A stretch of 64,000 nt of DNA, from the NCBI RefSeq assembly GCF_026262505.1, contig NC_067205.1, positions 15,438,001 to 15,502,000 on the forward strand, in the 5' to 3' direction. The DNA is from Trichomonas vaginalis G3. Lineage: Eukaryota; Parabasalia; Trichomonadida; Trichomonadidae. A model generated the notes under the pieces. That model ran no database searches. It worked only from the letters and a program-made list of their open reading frames with translations, and had not been told where the DNA came from. Below, piece after piece: positions 10,184-22,033 of this stretch. Made by a program: the position numbers and the translations under genes. Positions within the stretch are counted from its first letter, which is position 1, and every line of letters starts with the position of its first letter.

Positions 10184-11597
10184 AATTAAAGTAACGTACG
10201 ATTTTTAACGTACAAAAAAAAACGCGGCGGACAGCAATGATATATTCACGGCAAACGGTAGGCTTTTTATAAAAGTTGGGAAATGCATATACACAGATGA
10301 ATCACATTAAAATATTCAATATTATTTATTCAAATATTTTTGGAAAATTCTGAATGAAAGGTTGCAATTCAAATCAATTCAAATTTTTTGGGTGTTTTTT
10401 TCATGAATTCAAAACAAACAATTTCATCCTTTATTTTTAACTAAATTTCTAGAAAACATCTCTTACCATTTTATAACTTCATTCCAGGAATTATTTCTAA
10501 TGAGAATAAAACAAACCTTGTTTGAAAATTTTTTATTGTCGAGTTATCTAATATTTTATCTCTCTGTATTTATAAATGCTCAACACTATTCTTTAAATAA
10601 ATTATGCAGAAGAAACAGCACCATGTGTATTAAGAATGTCAGCTATATTTGTTTACTAATAAAATTTGCTACAATATCAAGATCTGTTCAGATTTATCTT
10701 TTTCATTGAGATTTGCACAATATGATATGCGCAGTTCGAGTGTTTCCTTTCAAATAAAACATGTTGCATGATGAAGAACAGTTCCTCTAAATTCATTTTT
10801 TCATCGTTATTTATTCATAATTTTTGTGGTGTAGTTGGTGAGAAATTCCATCTGCTTTTCTTCCTTCTAGACAAACGATAGCTTCCTATGCATTCACGAA
10901 AACATTCTTATCTAATTAATTTGTTATTTTTTTCTTCTTTGCAATGGTGCTCAATCGTGTTATATGTGATTATCATATTCCAAATGATACAATTGTCACT
11001 GTTTTCTTTGGTTAATTAGTTAACTATCAAACCGAATGAATCGATAACTTTGCTGAAAAATCATTTTCACTATAACTACTTCTTTTGATTGCTTTCGTAT
11101 CTGTTTACCTCTGGCCAATGACAATTCGCACTGCTGGAAATCAATTTTGTTTATTGCAAGACATAGCCATGAAATAAGTAATGCATTTATCATTGGTTGT
11201 TAATCAAATTTTTTGTATGAATATATCTCAGAATGCATGGTCTTATTTAATACTTTGATGGTGTTATGCACGGGGATACTTCTCAATCTCTTTGTAATTA
11301 AAGTTGCTGTCTTAAATAGAAATATTTATCAAAAAAATATCGAGTAAATGTTCTGAAAATATTATTTTACTCAATATTCTGATTATATTTAATAATAAAA
11401 TATAATGTATTTGACATTTTGGTTAAATTCAAATCATAATAATTGAATTTACAAAACTAAGATAGACAATGAAAGCTGCTAAAACGACTCACGCACTTAG
11501 AATGTTATTTTAACTTGCCTTTAAGGCTCTGAAATGACAAAAGATAAAAAAACTGACATTTTTTTCAATGTTAAAAGGCAAGTAAAATGGCTTCAAT

Positions 11598-12543
11598 ATG
11601 GAATTTCGATTACAGGATAATAGCATTGGACGACCGAAAGTAGATAATGGAACTATTGTAGATTTTTTAAGATATACGTTATATTACCCTTGCAATAATA
11701 GCCTCACATGCACGCCATATGTTACGACACTCAAGCCAGGGTACTACAAATTCGAGCTCTACGGCAGCCGGAGGATTTGCTCGTGCAAATAAAGGCGGAA
11801 ATGGAGGCTACAGTGTTGGATATTACGTAAATAACATCTCTACAGAAGCATATTTCTTTCTTGGCGGAAAAGGTGAAGATAGACCAAAATTCCATAAATC
11901 AAATAATAACACGCCAGGAGGGTTTAATGGTGGAGGTTTTGGAGGTTATGACACTCATTATGGAACCTACTCCGGTGGTGGTGGCGGTGGAAGTACAGAC
12001 ATTAGAATCGGCTCTGATAAAATTGAGAGCAGAATAATCGTCGCTGCCGGTGGAGGAGGTGCTTGTGGGTATGATAATGAAAACGAAGGAGGAAATGCTG
12101 GTGGACTCCATGGAAGTGATGGAAAATCCTTACGGCCTGAAGGGAGAGTTGGTGGAGGTGACACTGATCAATCAGGCGGAATAGCTTATTCATATCGAGG
12201 TGCAACAAGTGGCAGCCTATTTTATGGTGGTAATGCCTCTACAATGCTAGATGCATATGGTGGAGGAGGCGGATACTTTGGTGGTGGCGGTGGTTCTTCA
12301 ACAGTCGACCATTATCAAGGTTTCTGTGGGTCAGGTGGCGGTGGTAGTGGGTATACAGGAGGTGTTTAGAGTTCGGATAGATTCAAAGTCACTGCTGAAA
12401 CAAGTGAAGGCTCCAACGAAGGTAATGGATACATGAATATATATTATTTCGGGAATTCTGAATCTAATTATGCTATTAGATGCAAAACAATTGTTTGCAG
12501 ATGTAGATTTAGACATATATATTTCTGTTTATGGTTTAAATAA
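11598..12543 (+). pseudogene. Glycine-rich (ALK/LTK-type Gly_rich) surface-protein remnant
   Basis: The first frame (11598-~11765) ends in YYKFELYG, and the next frame carries the typical continuation AAGGFARANKGG followed by about 190 residues of G-rich runs (GGGGGGSTDIRIG, AAGGGGACG, GGGGGYFGGGGG), the pattern of the Gly_rich domain of ALK-like receptors, which is common in trichomonad genomes. A one-base shift near 11765 and an in-frame TAG at 12367 break it. The frame after the TAG continues with coding-like sequence (SSDRFKVTAETSEGSNEG) to 12543. No signal peptide or membrane segment is seen, so the 5' and 3' parts are probably missing too. Confidence 0.65.
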
Positions 12544-13533
12544 TCATTGTCGAAAAATAAGCTATAAAAGTTCAAAGAATAATGATTTAATCATTATTAT
12601 ATGACTGTTCTCGATGTCTTCGCTCTGTTATAATCAAAGGCTGCCTGTTCCGGTCCAAATTAATTCTTGAAGATTTGTTGATTTTCAATCAATTAGTACT
12701 GAAATAGCCTCATATTGTATTCGTTGTGTCGTTACTTGGATTAGTTTGGTTCCGTATTAAAATTTCTTTTGATTTTTCATATTTTGTTCCGAATAGAATA
12801 AACTAGTATATGTAGAGATGTTTCTTCTTTTTTGAGCTAGTAATTATAATTGTAAAAAGAATTTTGTTAAATATTTAAGAAAAAAAATTTCATTTGGCTG
12901 AAAATAACTGCAAAATTGGGCTTATTTAAAGATTTATGCCTGATAGTCTTTATAAGTGAATCAATTTGTCTGAATCAAAGTTTCAAATAAGATGGCTGAC
13001 ATTTGTAGAAAGCGCTTGGAAGATGATATTAACTAAGTATTTGAAAGTTTCAATCTCCTGTGAGAGCCACAATAGTAAGTTTGAAGTAGTTTACTGCTCA
13101 CTCGTTGAGATGACTACAAAAACTGTATAAAAAGTGTCAAAATTAATGTATGGACAAATGCCGGTGATATTATCATGGATATTGGCCATCCCCTTGCAGC
13201 GATGCTAGATAGTATATGAAAGAGATGTTTAATTTCTATTATTTTTTTTAACTCGCTGTGTATTATTACAATGATAAAGATTAATTTTCCATATGTAATA
13301 AACAACTATTATTGGGTATTTTATCAAAATAGCAGCAGCATTCTTTTGGCTTGGTCATAAATCAAATATACGAAAAAGTAACTGATTGGAAAAAATTTTG
13401 AGCGGATAAAGATTTGATCGAAGTAATAAATATTCAAAATAAGATTCTGAGTATATATTTCAATTTCTGTCATGCAACTCCAAATTTTTGTTAAAATTGA
13501 ATACATCCAGAATTTAGACGATTATTTTTTTTA
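12544..13533. other. Intergenic DNA, no gene seen
   Basis: About 1 kb of AT-rich sequence between two broken surface-protein genes. The open frames here are short and shadow-like. Nothing else was recognised. Confidence 0.5.
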
Positions 13534-16500
13534 ATGTTGAATTTTAGCTCTTTTTTATCTACTTTCCGCTTGGACAAATTCGCCAAAAGGCTATTTGAAG
13601 ATCAAGTGGAACCAGAACCAAAAGGATGGTACCTTATCAGTCCTTTAATCCCATTAAAATCCGAAAAATTTGACAATTATAGGCAAACCTATCCAGACAT
13701 TTTTAGATTTGAACATCGAATTACTCACGAATCATACATATCTTATCTTACAAACGAGCAATATGCAGAATTTTCGACAAATATCGATTTTAACATTGAA
13801 AGGCATCGAAGATATGAATTTCTACGCCTCAGGTATTCTCCTATATCTTATTACAGATTCCGTGCAACAGATGACTGGGACTACAACATCAGTTGTAAAA
13901 AATTAAGGTATGAGCACTTTTTATGTTATGAAGAAAACACTACAATATTGGACCAGATTTCTGAGGTTCCAGAAGTTTTAGAGTACCAAGTTATTCCATC
14001 TTTTTCATATAATCAAAAATTTTCAGATTTAGATTCTGGCTCCATCGATGAAGAGGTTTTACAAGGTAATCAGCTATTCAGGACTTCAAATTCTTTAAAT
14101 CAATATGGAATTACTGGTAGAAACCAAAAAATTACGTATCATGGTTTTGGAATTGACTTAAATCATTCGTTTTTCTATGATAAAACTGGTGATATGACTG
14201 ATGCTTTTGATATTCGCTACAATGAAAATATAGATTACCATAGAAAAATTTCAAGATACGATTTACAAACTGAAACCGTTGATTCAACAACTGATGGAAC
14301 GTACTTTGCAAGCATCATTGCAGGTAAACCATATAATTATGATGATTCTACTGTCAAGGTTACTCTGGAGTTTCATTTGATTCGAAATTACATGTTATTG
14401 AGAAAAACTTGACATTTGTCAACCAAACATTTGTAAATGAATCAAATCCGAACGAAACTTACACCAGAGAAATGGTTGCAAACGAAACATTTGTATATGA
14501 TAATGATAAGTTGATGGATCTCATGAAACAAGCTGATTCCCATATCATTACCACTCCATTAGTGTATAATTCCTTGTTCCACACGAATACAGACGAAATA
14601 AATTTATTGGCATGGAAAAACAAGGAAATTTTGTTTGTTTTACCAGCAGAGACGTCAATGGTGAGATGAGTAGTCCATCTGATGCCTTGAATGCGTTAAC
14701 TGTCGGTTCAATCAAAAATAATTTGGAAGAAGCTTCTGATTTCACAACTCCCGGTCCATCTTATTTCGGAGCGAAGAAACCAGAGGTTGTAGCACCTGGA
14801 GAACTCATCCTTGGCGCTAAGAAAGGCGTTCCTTTCGATGATGAAAATTCAAATCCTCTAAATTACCAAAATGGAACGTACGCAGCGGCAATGCAAGTAG
14901 CTGGCCTTGCAGCACAAGTCAGGCAGTACTTCGTTGATGGCTATTACCAACTTTATCTGCAAATCCGGAAAATTCAATAAATCCAACTTCATCGTTAATT
15001 AAATCCGTAATAATTAATGGAGCCAGGAACCTAACAGAAGCACCCCTGCACAACCCTTATGTCGGTTTCGGAATTCCAAATATCAAAAATTCTCTTGGAT
15101 TTGGAGATTTCGGAGTCAGATTCCTCGACAGAGAGGAGATATCGCCACGTGATCATATCATGTACAAACTGACCACAGATAGAAGGTCTGATTTCTCAAT
15201 AACTATGAATTATTTAGATATCCCGTTGTCAACCTTCCAATTTGGCATTTTGTTTGCAGATCTTAACTTAGCTGTCGAAGCAAATGGAATGGTGTATTTA
15301 GGAAACAATTTGAATCGTAAATTATCCGAAGAAAAACAAATACAGAAAGAATCATCATAAAAGATATGGATCCGCAAGAAATCATTATTCATATCTATTC
15401 CAATGATTATTACTTAGAAGATGATGAAAAAGTCACTTTTTCTTTGTCAATTTTTGGCGGTTTTGACACTCAAAATTCCCTATTAAATCCAATCAAAATT
15501 GAAAGGGAAAGAAACAATATACAATGTCCAGGCAACTGCAGTGGACTTGGCCAATGTGTTGACAATGGAATATGTGAATGCGAAGAAGGAAGAAGGAATT
15601 TATTGTCAAAACAAAATGAGATTACTTTATTATTTTAATGCTATTTGGGCAACAAGAATTTACGATGTTTACGATGAAGATGTTGAATATCTTTATTTCC
15701 AACTTCCTCAACATCATACATTTGATATTGTTTTGTCTACTAATTGGCATACAAATGCTGTTTATAATATGATTGTTTCTGTAACAGATGATAGTTACGG
15801 AATATCAGGAAAAGGAAGGAAATTCATGTTCAGATGTGATCCACAACATTATAATGGATGGTATGGAACTGATGAAATAATTACTAAAAATAATAGAACA
15901 ATTATTTTGGGTTGTTATAATTTAAACAGAGGAGAAAGTCATGGAAAACTGTATATTGATTTACATTATCATGCAACACCAAATCCAACACCAATCGCTA
16001 CTCCTACTCCTCCTGCTACTCCTACTTTAGCTCCTACACAAACCCCTTTCGTAACTCCTATAGAAACTGCTTATGAAACTCCTTACAAAACTGCTTTCCA
16101 AACAGCTTATCAAACACCTTATTACACTGAAAGTTTTACTCCTTTTGTTACTCCTTATGAAACTGTTTCTGTCACTCCTTATTTAACAGCTGATTTAACT
16201 CCTTTCCAAACTGTTTCTAAAACACCTTTTGAAACTGTTTTTCAAACTGCTGCAGAAACAAATCATTTCACTGTTTTCGAAACACCATTCAAAACTCCTT
16301 TCTCTACAAACTATTTTACTAATTCTCAAACACCTTTTACAACATTTTACCAAACTGTTCATAAAACTGTTTCTAAAACACCTTTTGAAACTTTTGTTGG
16401 AACACCTTTTATTACTCCTGATGTTTCTAAAGCTGTTACACCTTTCATTACACCATTTACAACATCAGAAGAAACTCCATTTTTAACAGCTTCAGAAACA

Positions 16501-17028
16501 CCATATGAAACAGTTTTTCAGTCACCATTTGTTACATTTGTTTCTACACCATCATTTACCTTGAAAGAAACAGCATTTGAAACAGCATATTCAACACCAT
16601 CATCAACTGTTTCTAATACACCATATTCAACACTCCAAAGTACTCCATCAGTTTCACGAACACCAGCACGAACAATCTTTGTTCCAATTGATTCAACATC
16701 ATCCGATGGTAATGACGACAACAGTCAAAAAGAACATTCAAATAAGAAGAATAATGTTTCATCACTTGTCGGCATTATTGTTGGCTGTCTTGTTGGTTTA
16801 AGTCTTCTCATTGTTTTGTCCGTTGTTTTGTACCGTCACTTTAAATCAGAAAGTTCTTCATCAACAGACATCGAAAACAAAACAGAAGAAACTAAAATCA
16901 TCAACTCAGATGAAGAAACATATCTTCAAACTACTATTGAAACCATCCCTCAATCATTCATTTTCACTACAGAGCTTGATGACGATGATGATGCTTCAAC
17001 TGACGATCCATTTAATTTCTACATTTAA
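13534..17028 (+). pseudogene. Subtilisin-like surface protein with EGF-like module, Thr/Pro stalk and membrane anchor; broken
   Basis: Successive frames (13534-14412, 14409-14669, 14612-14980, then to 15638, then 15499-17028) align end to end with an S8 peptidase of the trichomonad surface type: a pro-region, an Asp region (ITYHGFGID), a His region (DGTYFASIIAG), a Ser region (NGTYAAAMQVAG), a beta domain, an EGF-like module (CPGNCSGLGQCVDNGICEC), about 45 repeats of the TPFxT/TPYxT type (15980-16670), a membrane helix (SSLVGIIVGCLVGLSLLIVL) and an acidic tail ending in DDPFNFYI. All three catalytic residues are replaced (Asp by Gly, His by Asp, Ser by Tyr). At least four frameshifts break the protease half; the stalk, anchor and tail are one intact frame. 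Confidence 0.75.
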
Positions 17029-17423
17029 CTTTTATTTTCATTTTTATTTTTTGTTTGTTATTCATGTTTTATTTTAAAAGTATTTTATGTTAATATTTCT
17101 TTAACTTCTTTTAGGTGATTTCGAATATAAATATAGTAGAGATATGTAAGTTTCCATTTGCATACTTCATAAGAGCTTCGAACTCGTCATCTACAAAGAT
17201 TCATAGGAAATTCCTATAGAAAATATGCTTATATGGACTCACATTTATAATCAATACAATTACACTGAAAATATATCTATCTCTTTGAAAAAAAAAATCA
17301 TATGAAGTTTTCATTTTCCATAATTAAAAAATATTAAATTTGATTTATTCCCACGATATATAATGTATTTTCAATTTTTAGACTCCTTTAAATTGAATAT
17401 AATTCAATTTTTGAGACGGCTAA
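17029..17423. other. Intergenic DNA
   Basis: About 400 bp of AT-rich DNA between the subtilisin-like pseudogene and the 10-bp target duplication of the next element. No gene recognised. Confidence 0.4.
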
Positions 17424-17433
17424 TTGAAAATAC

Positions 17434-17501
17434 GGGACGATCTTTAAATTGAACGGTCAATTTAAAGGAAGTATTCAATTTTTTGGTCAATTTAAAGCAA
17501 T
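17434..17501 (+). repeat. Left terminal inverted repeat of the stem-loop element
   Basis: 68 bp complementary to 20119-20186. It contains the internal palindromic pair TTTAAATTGA/TCAATTTAAA twice, so each end can itself fold. The flanking TTGAAAATAC at 17424-17433 is the target duplication. Confidence 0.85.
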
Positions 17502-18006
17502 GAATGAGAAAAACTTTGAGCTTAGGGCAAATGAAGGTTTTTACAACGTAGATAGATAGACAAACGTATATGTCATCATTTCAATGAGTATGGTAGATTT
17601 CTATAAAAAGTGAGTGCAATATCACATTGCATTTCGAAACATGAGAGAAATAAGCATATATATACGTTATTACATATATATTTATATGCTCTTCTATATT
17701 ATTACAATGTTAAAATAAGAAAAACTCTAAGTGTCTCATTTGAAATATAATCTATTTTATTTTTATATAACAATTATCAATGAGAATGTAAATTATATTT
17801 GATTAGACGATAAATGATGAATAGACTTAATTACTTATGATTAGACATGTGTTGATAGAAATATTTGTTAACATTTATGAAGATAATGTGTTTTGATTGA
17901 GATTACATTTGTTCTGAGTGGAAGATTGCTATTATATTGGATTTATATGTGTAAATCAGGAAAACTCGCACTTTTTCCAAAGAATGTGAAATATTGGATT
18001 TCAATT

Positions 18007-18290
18007 CAAGAAAGGAGTTTACAAATGCAGGGTATTGTTCCTTTACCCTGCATTTGTAAACTCCTTTCTTGAATATTTCGCACTTTTTCTATAGAATGTC
18101 ACATCAAGATTTTAATTCGAGAAAGGAGTTTACAAATGCAGGGTATTGTTCCTTTACCCTGCATTTGTAAACTCCTTTCTTGAATATTTCGCACTTTTTC
18201 TATAGAATGTCACATCAAGATTTTAATTCGAGAAAGGAGTTTACAAATGCAGGGTAAAGGAACAATACCCTGCAGTTGTAAACTCCTTTC
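18007..18290. repeat. Three tandem 111-bp units, each a near-perfect hairpin
   Basis: Hairpins at 18007-18071, 18121-18179 and 18232-18290 have 25-28-bp arms (GAAAGGAGTTTACAAATGCA, then GGGTA) around a 9-nt loop. They are separated by a conserved spacer containing TTTCGCACTTTTTCTATAGA. In copies 1 and 2 the centre reads TATTGTTCCTTTA; in copy 3 it reads TAAAGGAACAATA, the reverse complement, so the centre of copy 3 is inverted. Copy 3 also has one mismatch in an arm. Confidence 0.85.
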
Positions 18291-18592
18291 TTGAATATCT
18301 TCATTTATTTAAATAATAAATATCACATTCTGTATAAAACTCCTCAAATATCCTCAATTTCCCATTACAATCATAAATAACCATTTTATATATTTCTTAA
18401 ATTTCTTTAATCCTTAATTTTCTTATCAATTTTGTTATTTTTTCAATAATTTTTAAAATTTTCTATTATTTTTGGAAATTTTTATTTAATTTTGTGATAA
18501 ATTTATTCAATTCTTATTATATAATAATATTATTCAAATTTATTGTTGTAATTTTTCAATGATTATGATAATTTTTAATTCAATTTTTAATC

Positions 18593-19739
18593 GAATGTTT
18601 TGATGGGACGAGCTTACTGAGCATAGGCTCATCCCATCAAAACATTCCATTCAAAACTCTGGCCTTCATCGAGGCCAGAGCTCACAATTCATCTCCTCAG
18701 AGCCAAGTTCCTCGACGGTCGTCCTCATTAGGCACGATCCGAGAGGAACTTGGCTCTTCATTAAAATCACAAGCTCTGGCCATTGCTAAGGCCAGAGCTT
18801 CGCAAACCATCCTCGGGGCCGGTTTCCTCAAAGACCGCCCTGATTTGGGGCGGCCGGAGAGGAATCCAGCTCCGAGAGAGTACCCATACGAAGCTCTGGC
18901 CTTAGCAGTGGCCAGAGCTTTCAAAAACAATCCTCAGGGCCGAGTTTTGCGATGATCGTCGATCATGTCGACAGTCTCGCAAGAACTCGGCCCTGAAAGA
19001 CATACATATACAGGCTCTGACCCTAGCAAAGGCCAGGGCTTCGCTTTAAATCCCCAGGGCCGGCTTTCTCAAATGCCGCCCTTATCCCGGGCGGCAGGAG
19101 CGAAAACCGGACCTGGGAATCCTAAAATACCAAGCTCTGGCCCTAGCAAAAGCCAGAGCCTGCAAAATTCATCCTCAGGGCCGAGTTTTGCGATGATCAT
19201 CCACATGATAGACATTCTCGCAGAAACTCGGCCCTGAAAGACGTAATATCACAGTCTCTGGCCTCAGTAGAGGCCAGAGCCTCGCTTACATTACTCAGGG
19301 CCGGCTTTCTCAAATGCCGTCCTGATCTAGGGCGGCAGGAGAGAAATCCGGCCCTGGGAAGCATGAAATACGAAGATCTGGCCTTATAAGAGGCCAGAAT
19401 CTGCAAACACTCCCTTCTCTACAGATTATGATCCAATGTAACACAGAAAGCCTAGAAGGAAGCCCTTTCTCAAGGTTAAGACTTCCTTCCTGGCTTTCTG
19501 ATACTGGATGGAGTGGGGTTTGGCTTCCATTGCAACTCCTTCCAAGAAGATCAAATGATTACACAAAAGTCATGGCAATTGCATTCTAACATTATAAATA
19601 CAATTGCCATGGCCTACAATTGCGAGTGCCTGCTGCTTCAGCAGAGATTTGCAGCAGACACTCGCAATGTTAACCAAAATTCGTCTGAAAGTTAGAAAAT
19701 GGGCTTTTTCTCAAGGTCAAAGTCCATTTCCTAACCTTC
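18593..19739. repeat. GC-rich array of about 18 alternating stem-loops
   Basis: Short hairpins of the type AAGCTCTGGCC-8 nt-GGCCAGAGCTT (18657, 18771, 18891, about 19012, 19133, 19254, 19374) recur every ~120 bp. Between them alternate two long hairpins: one closed by CAGGGCCGAGTTTTGCGA/CTCGGCCCTG (18935-18995, 19177-19236) and one closed by CAGGGCCGGCTTTCTC/CCGGCCCTG with an inner CCGCCCT/AGGGCGG stem (19054-19115, 19296-19357). The higher-order period is 242 bp. Further unrelated stems flank the array (18593-18647, 18699-18757, 19444-19500, 19571-19611, 19619-19668, 19687-19739). Compensating sequence differences between arms of different copies suggest that pairing, not sequence, is kept. 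Confidence 0.8.
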
Positions 19740-20118
19740 TTATATTAAAATGAGCATTTTGACAGATTATTATTTTTTATCCCGGCATCATCAGCTTGTC
19801 CTTATTAGCTTATCATTTTCAGCTTATACTTATAAATTCGAAAACAGTGATTATTGAATTCACGAAATAGAACATCACATTAAGAAATATTATTTACTAA
19901 CTTTTTCAATAATTAAAAAATATCAATGATACTTAAGTGTCATCACATACAACACATTCTTATGATCATCATAATATATATTATAGAATATTGCATAATA
20001 ATCCAAATTCAATTTCAATATTAAAGTGTACTATCCATTATCTCTTAACATCATAACATACTCAACGAGTACTGATCATATGCTATTGATCAAGCCTTTA
20101 AAATAAACTACATATATG

Positions 20119-20186
20119 ATTGCTTTAAATTGACCAAAAAATTGAATACTTGCTTTAAATTGACCGTTCAATTTAAAGTTCGTCCC
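20119..20186 (-). repeat. Right terminal inverted repeat of the stem-loop element
   Basis: Mirror of 17434-17501, with three or four substitutions. The target duplication TTGAAAATAC follows at 20187-20196. Confidence 0.85.
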
Positions 20187-20311
20187 TTGAAAATACACTA
20201 AATTTTAGGCATGTAACAGAAAAAAGTTTTAGATTTTAAACGTGAATAATATTTAAAAGAAAAATTGTGAAGAAATATATGTGACAATATGAAACCATAA
20301 ATTTTATTTAA

Positions 20312-20798
20312 GGGTGCACCCGTATGTACGTTTATTTGAGAGGAGGAGGATTACCCTCTCAATTTTGAGGGATTCGTTAGTTTATTTTCTCGATGAATAT
20401 GCAATAAAATTTGATTTTTACCTTATCAATATACTTCATATAATATACACATGTTCATGTAAAAACTTTTTTCCAAAATCCTCAGGAATTAAGGGATTTT
20501 TGAATTTTAAGAATTTTTTTCGAATTTTTTCGAAAAAAAAATATTTTCAGAACAGCCTTAACGGCTAAGATTTAGGAACAATGTTAAGTATTAAAAAGAA
20601 AGGAGGTCTGATATAGACAACATATATCGTTGAAGGTTGAAAAAATCTCTAATATTTGGGCCCAAAATTTCAAATTTTAATTTTTTGAAAAAAGAGGCCA
20701 CCCGTATGTACGTTTATTTGAGAGGAGGAGTATTATATTTTTGAAAGGGTGAAACATTATGAATATGTTAATTATATAATAATATGTATTATTATAAA
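20312..20798. mobile_element. TTAA-element, copy 2 (uninterrupted left and middle part)
   Basis: Begins with TTAA (20308-20311) and GGGTGCACCCG, and matches 3501-3675 plus 4816-5125 almost base for base without the MITE, giving the empty insertion site. After about 20798 the sequence differs from copy 1, but AAAATAAGGTTCTAAATTCT and the next bases (from 21304) reappear just before the end of the next gene, without the terminal GTGCACCC. The right end is therefore lost or rearranged. Confidence 0.6.
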
Positions 20799-21328
20799 AA
20801 AGAAAAAATAAAGCACGTTAAAATTTTTCTTTCTTGATTTTTTACAAAATCTACTTAGAATTATGCAAAATATGACTAAATAATTATAAATTTCAAGTTA
20901 AATTTTAATTTTGATAAATAATTTAAATTTCAAAATATCAAGTTCAGTTCGACTATGTATGTAGTAATTCCTCAATAAAGTGCCAAAACCCTATTAAAAT
21001 ATATGAACATTTTCAACATTTTAATGTTTTTATTTAAAAATTTGTTGGAATATGAGCTTCAAACAATTATTATGTAAATAAAAATAATTAAATATATGTA
21101 TTTATTCGTATTACAACCGTAGTAAGTCGATTCTTCCTTTCTTCTACTGAGTTTTGAATTTGATTTCGAATTGTAAAGAGATTCAAAGGGAAAATACTAG
21201 CGGATAAAAACTACCTCCATGAAAGGGTCATAATGGAGTCAAGTTGTATTTTTTGATATTTTTTGCTTTTCGAGCCTAAATAAGGTAGCCAAGATAATGC
21301 CTAAAAATAAGGTTCTAAATTCTGAAGT

Positions 21329-21841
21329 TTATATGAAATATGGTTTTGAACCAGTTTCTTCATATGTGGGTAATGGAGTGCTTGGAGGAACAAGGCCACC
21401 ACCAACCTTATGGGGTTGTATTTTATCTGTATCAGTATCAGGGGCAGAAACTATATCTTCATTTAAGAATTGAAGTTTTGATTCTGGTTCAATATCCTTG
21501 GGATAATCAATTTCATTTAGTTCCTTCGTTTCTTTACTATCATTGGTATTTGTTGTATCTAAAGGTACTTGTATCTTGCTTGTATCTATAGATTTGAATT
21601 CACTTAAAATCTGATCTGTTAATGGTGGTGGAGGGACGTTCCTGTCAATGAATGAGGATTGATGGTTTTTCTCTACTCTAGGTTCTCTTCTATATCGAAT
21701 TGGTTTTGGTGAAAGAATTTGTTTAAGTTCTTCTACTTCTGATCTAAGGTTTCGAATCTCGTTGAGTAATGATGAAAGTTCATCCTCAACTGTTACTTGC
21801 TGACGAAGTGCAAAAATAAAACTAGCAAAAAGTAGAGACAT
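21329..21841 (-). CDS. Small secreted or membrane-tethered coiled-coil protein
   Basis: 170 residues. A short hydrophobic N-terminus (MSLLFASFIFALR) looks like a signal peptide. It is followed by a coiled coil (about residues 18-44, SSLLNEIRNLRSEVEELKQI) and a long polar, Pro/Asp/Thr-rich tail with no fold evident. The stop codon lies at the edge of the TTAA-element similarity (21304-21331), so the C-terminus may have been altered by the element. The family is not recognised; the clean start and regular coiled-coil heptads argue that it is real. Confidence 0.55.
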   Translation of the reverse strand: MSLLFASFIFALRQQVTVEDELSSLLNEIRNLRSEVEELKQILSPKPIRYRREPRVEKNHQSSFIDRNVPPPPLTDQILSEFKSIDTSKIQVPLDTTNTNDSKETKELNEIDYPKDIEPESKLQFLNEDIVSAPDTDTDKIQPHKVGGGLVPPSTPLPTYEETGSKPYFI

Positions 21842-22033
21842 TGAAAATTTTTGTCAAAACCCCCAATATTCACAAAAATTGAAATCATGAAATTCATATA
21901 ATCATTATAGCAAACATTTGATTTTTCACAAGATGTATTATATTGTGGCAAAATTCAAATAACGATAAAATTTTATCAACGTTCTCCAAAATTAATGAAG
22001 AGTCAAATATTCTTATGGTGATTAATAAAACTA

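Larger units (their letters stand above)
7094..11597. other. Long gene-poor region with scattered hairpins
   Basis: About 4.5 kb with only short, composition-driven open frames. An imperfect inverted repeat (CTACATGAATATGGG against CCCACATCTTCATGTAG) lies at 7364-7420. ACCGTCGGAT near 8690 is inverted at about 9240, possibly the ends of a small MITE. Between about 9650 and 9950 the minus strand shows one moderately biased stretch that could be a gene remnant, too weak to annotate. Confidence 0.45.
17434..20186. mobile_element. Non-autonomous Mutator-like (MULE-type) element filled with stem-loops
   Basis: 68-bp terminal inverted repeats (17434-17501 and 20119-20186, starting GGGACGAWCTTTAAATTGAA) differ at only a few positions. 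They are flanked by a perfect 10-bp direct repeat TTGAAAATAC (17424-17433 and 20187-20196); long inverted ends with a 9-10-bp target duplication are the MULE signature. No transposase is encoded in the 2,753 bp. The interior holds three tandem near-perfect hairpins (18007-18290) and a GC-rich array of about 18 stem-loops (18593-19739). The open frames inside that array are by-products of GC content. This assignment rests on structure alone. Confidence 0.8.

Noticed and set aside
10500..10709. 69-codon frame with hydrophobic segments
   Set aside because: Isolated in AT-rich DNA; hydrophobicity is expected from T-rich codons; no supporting context.
18697..19406. Open frames of 69-90 codons within the GC-rich array
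   Set aside because: They follow the inverted repeats in both strands and have repeat-driven composition; the absence of stops is due to GC content.
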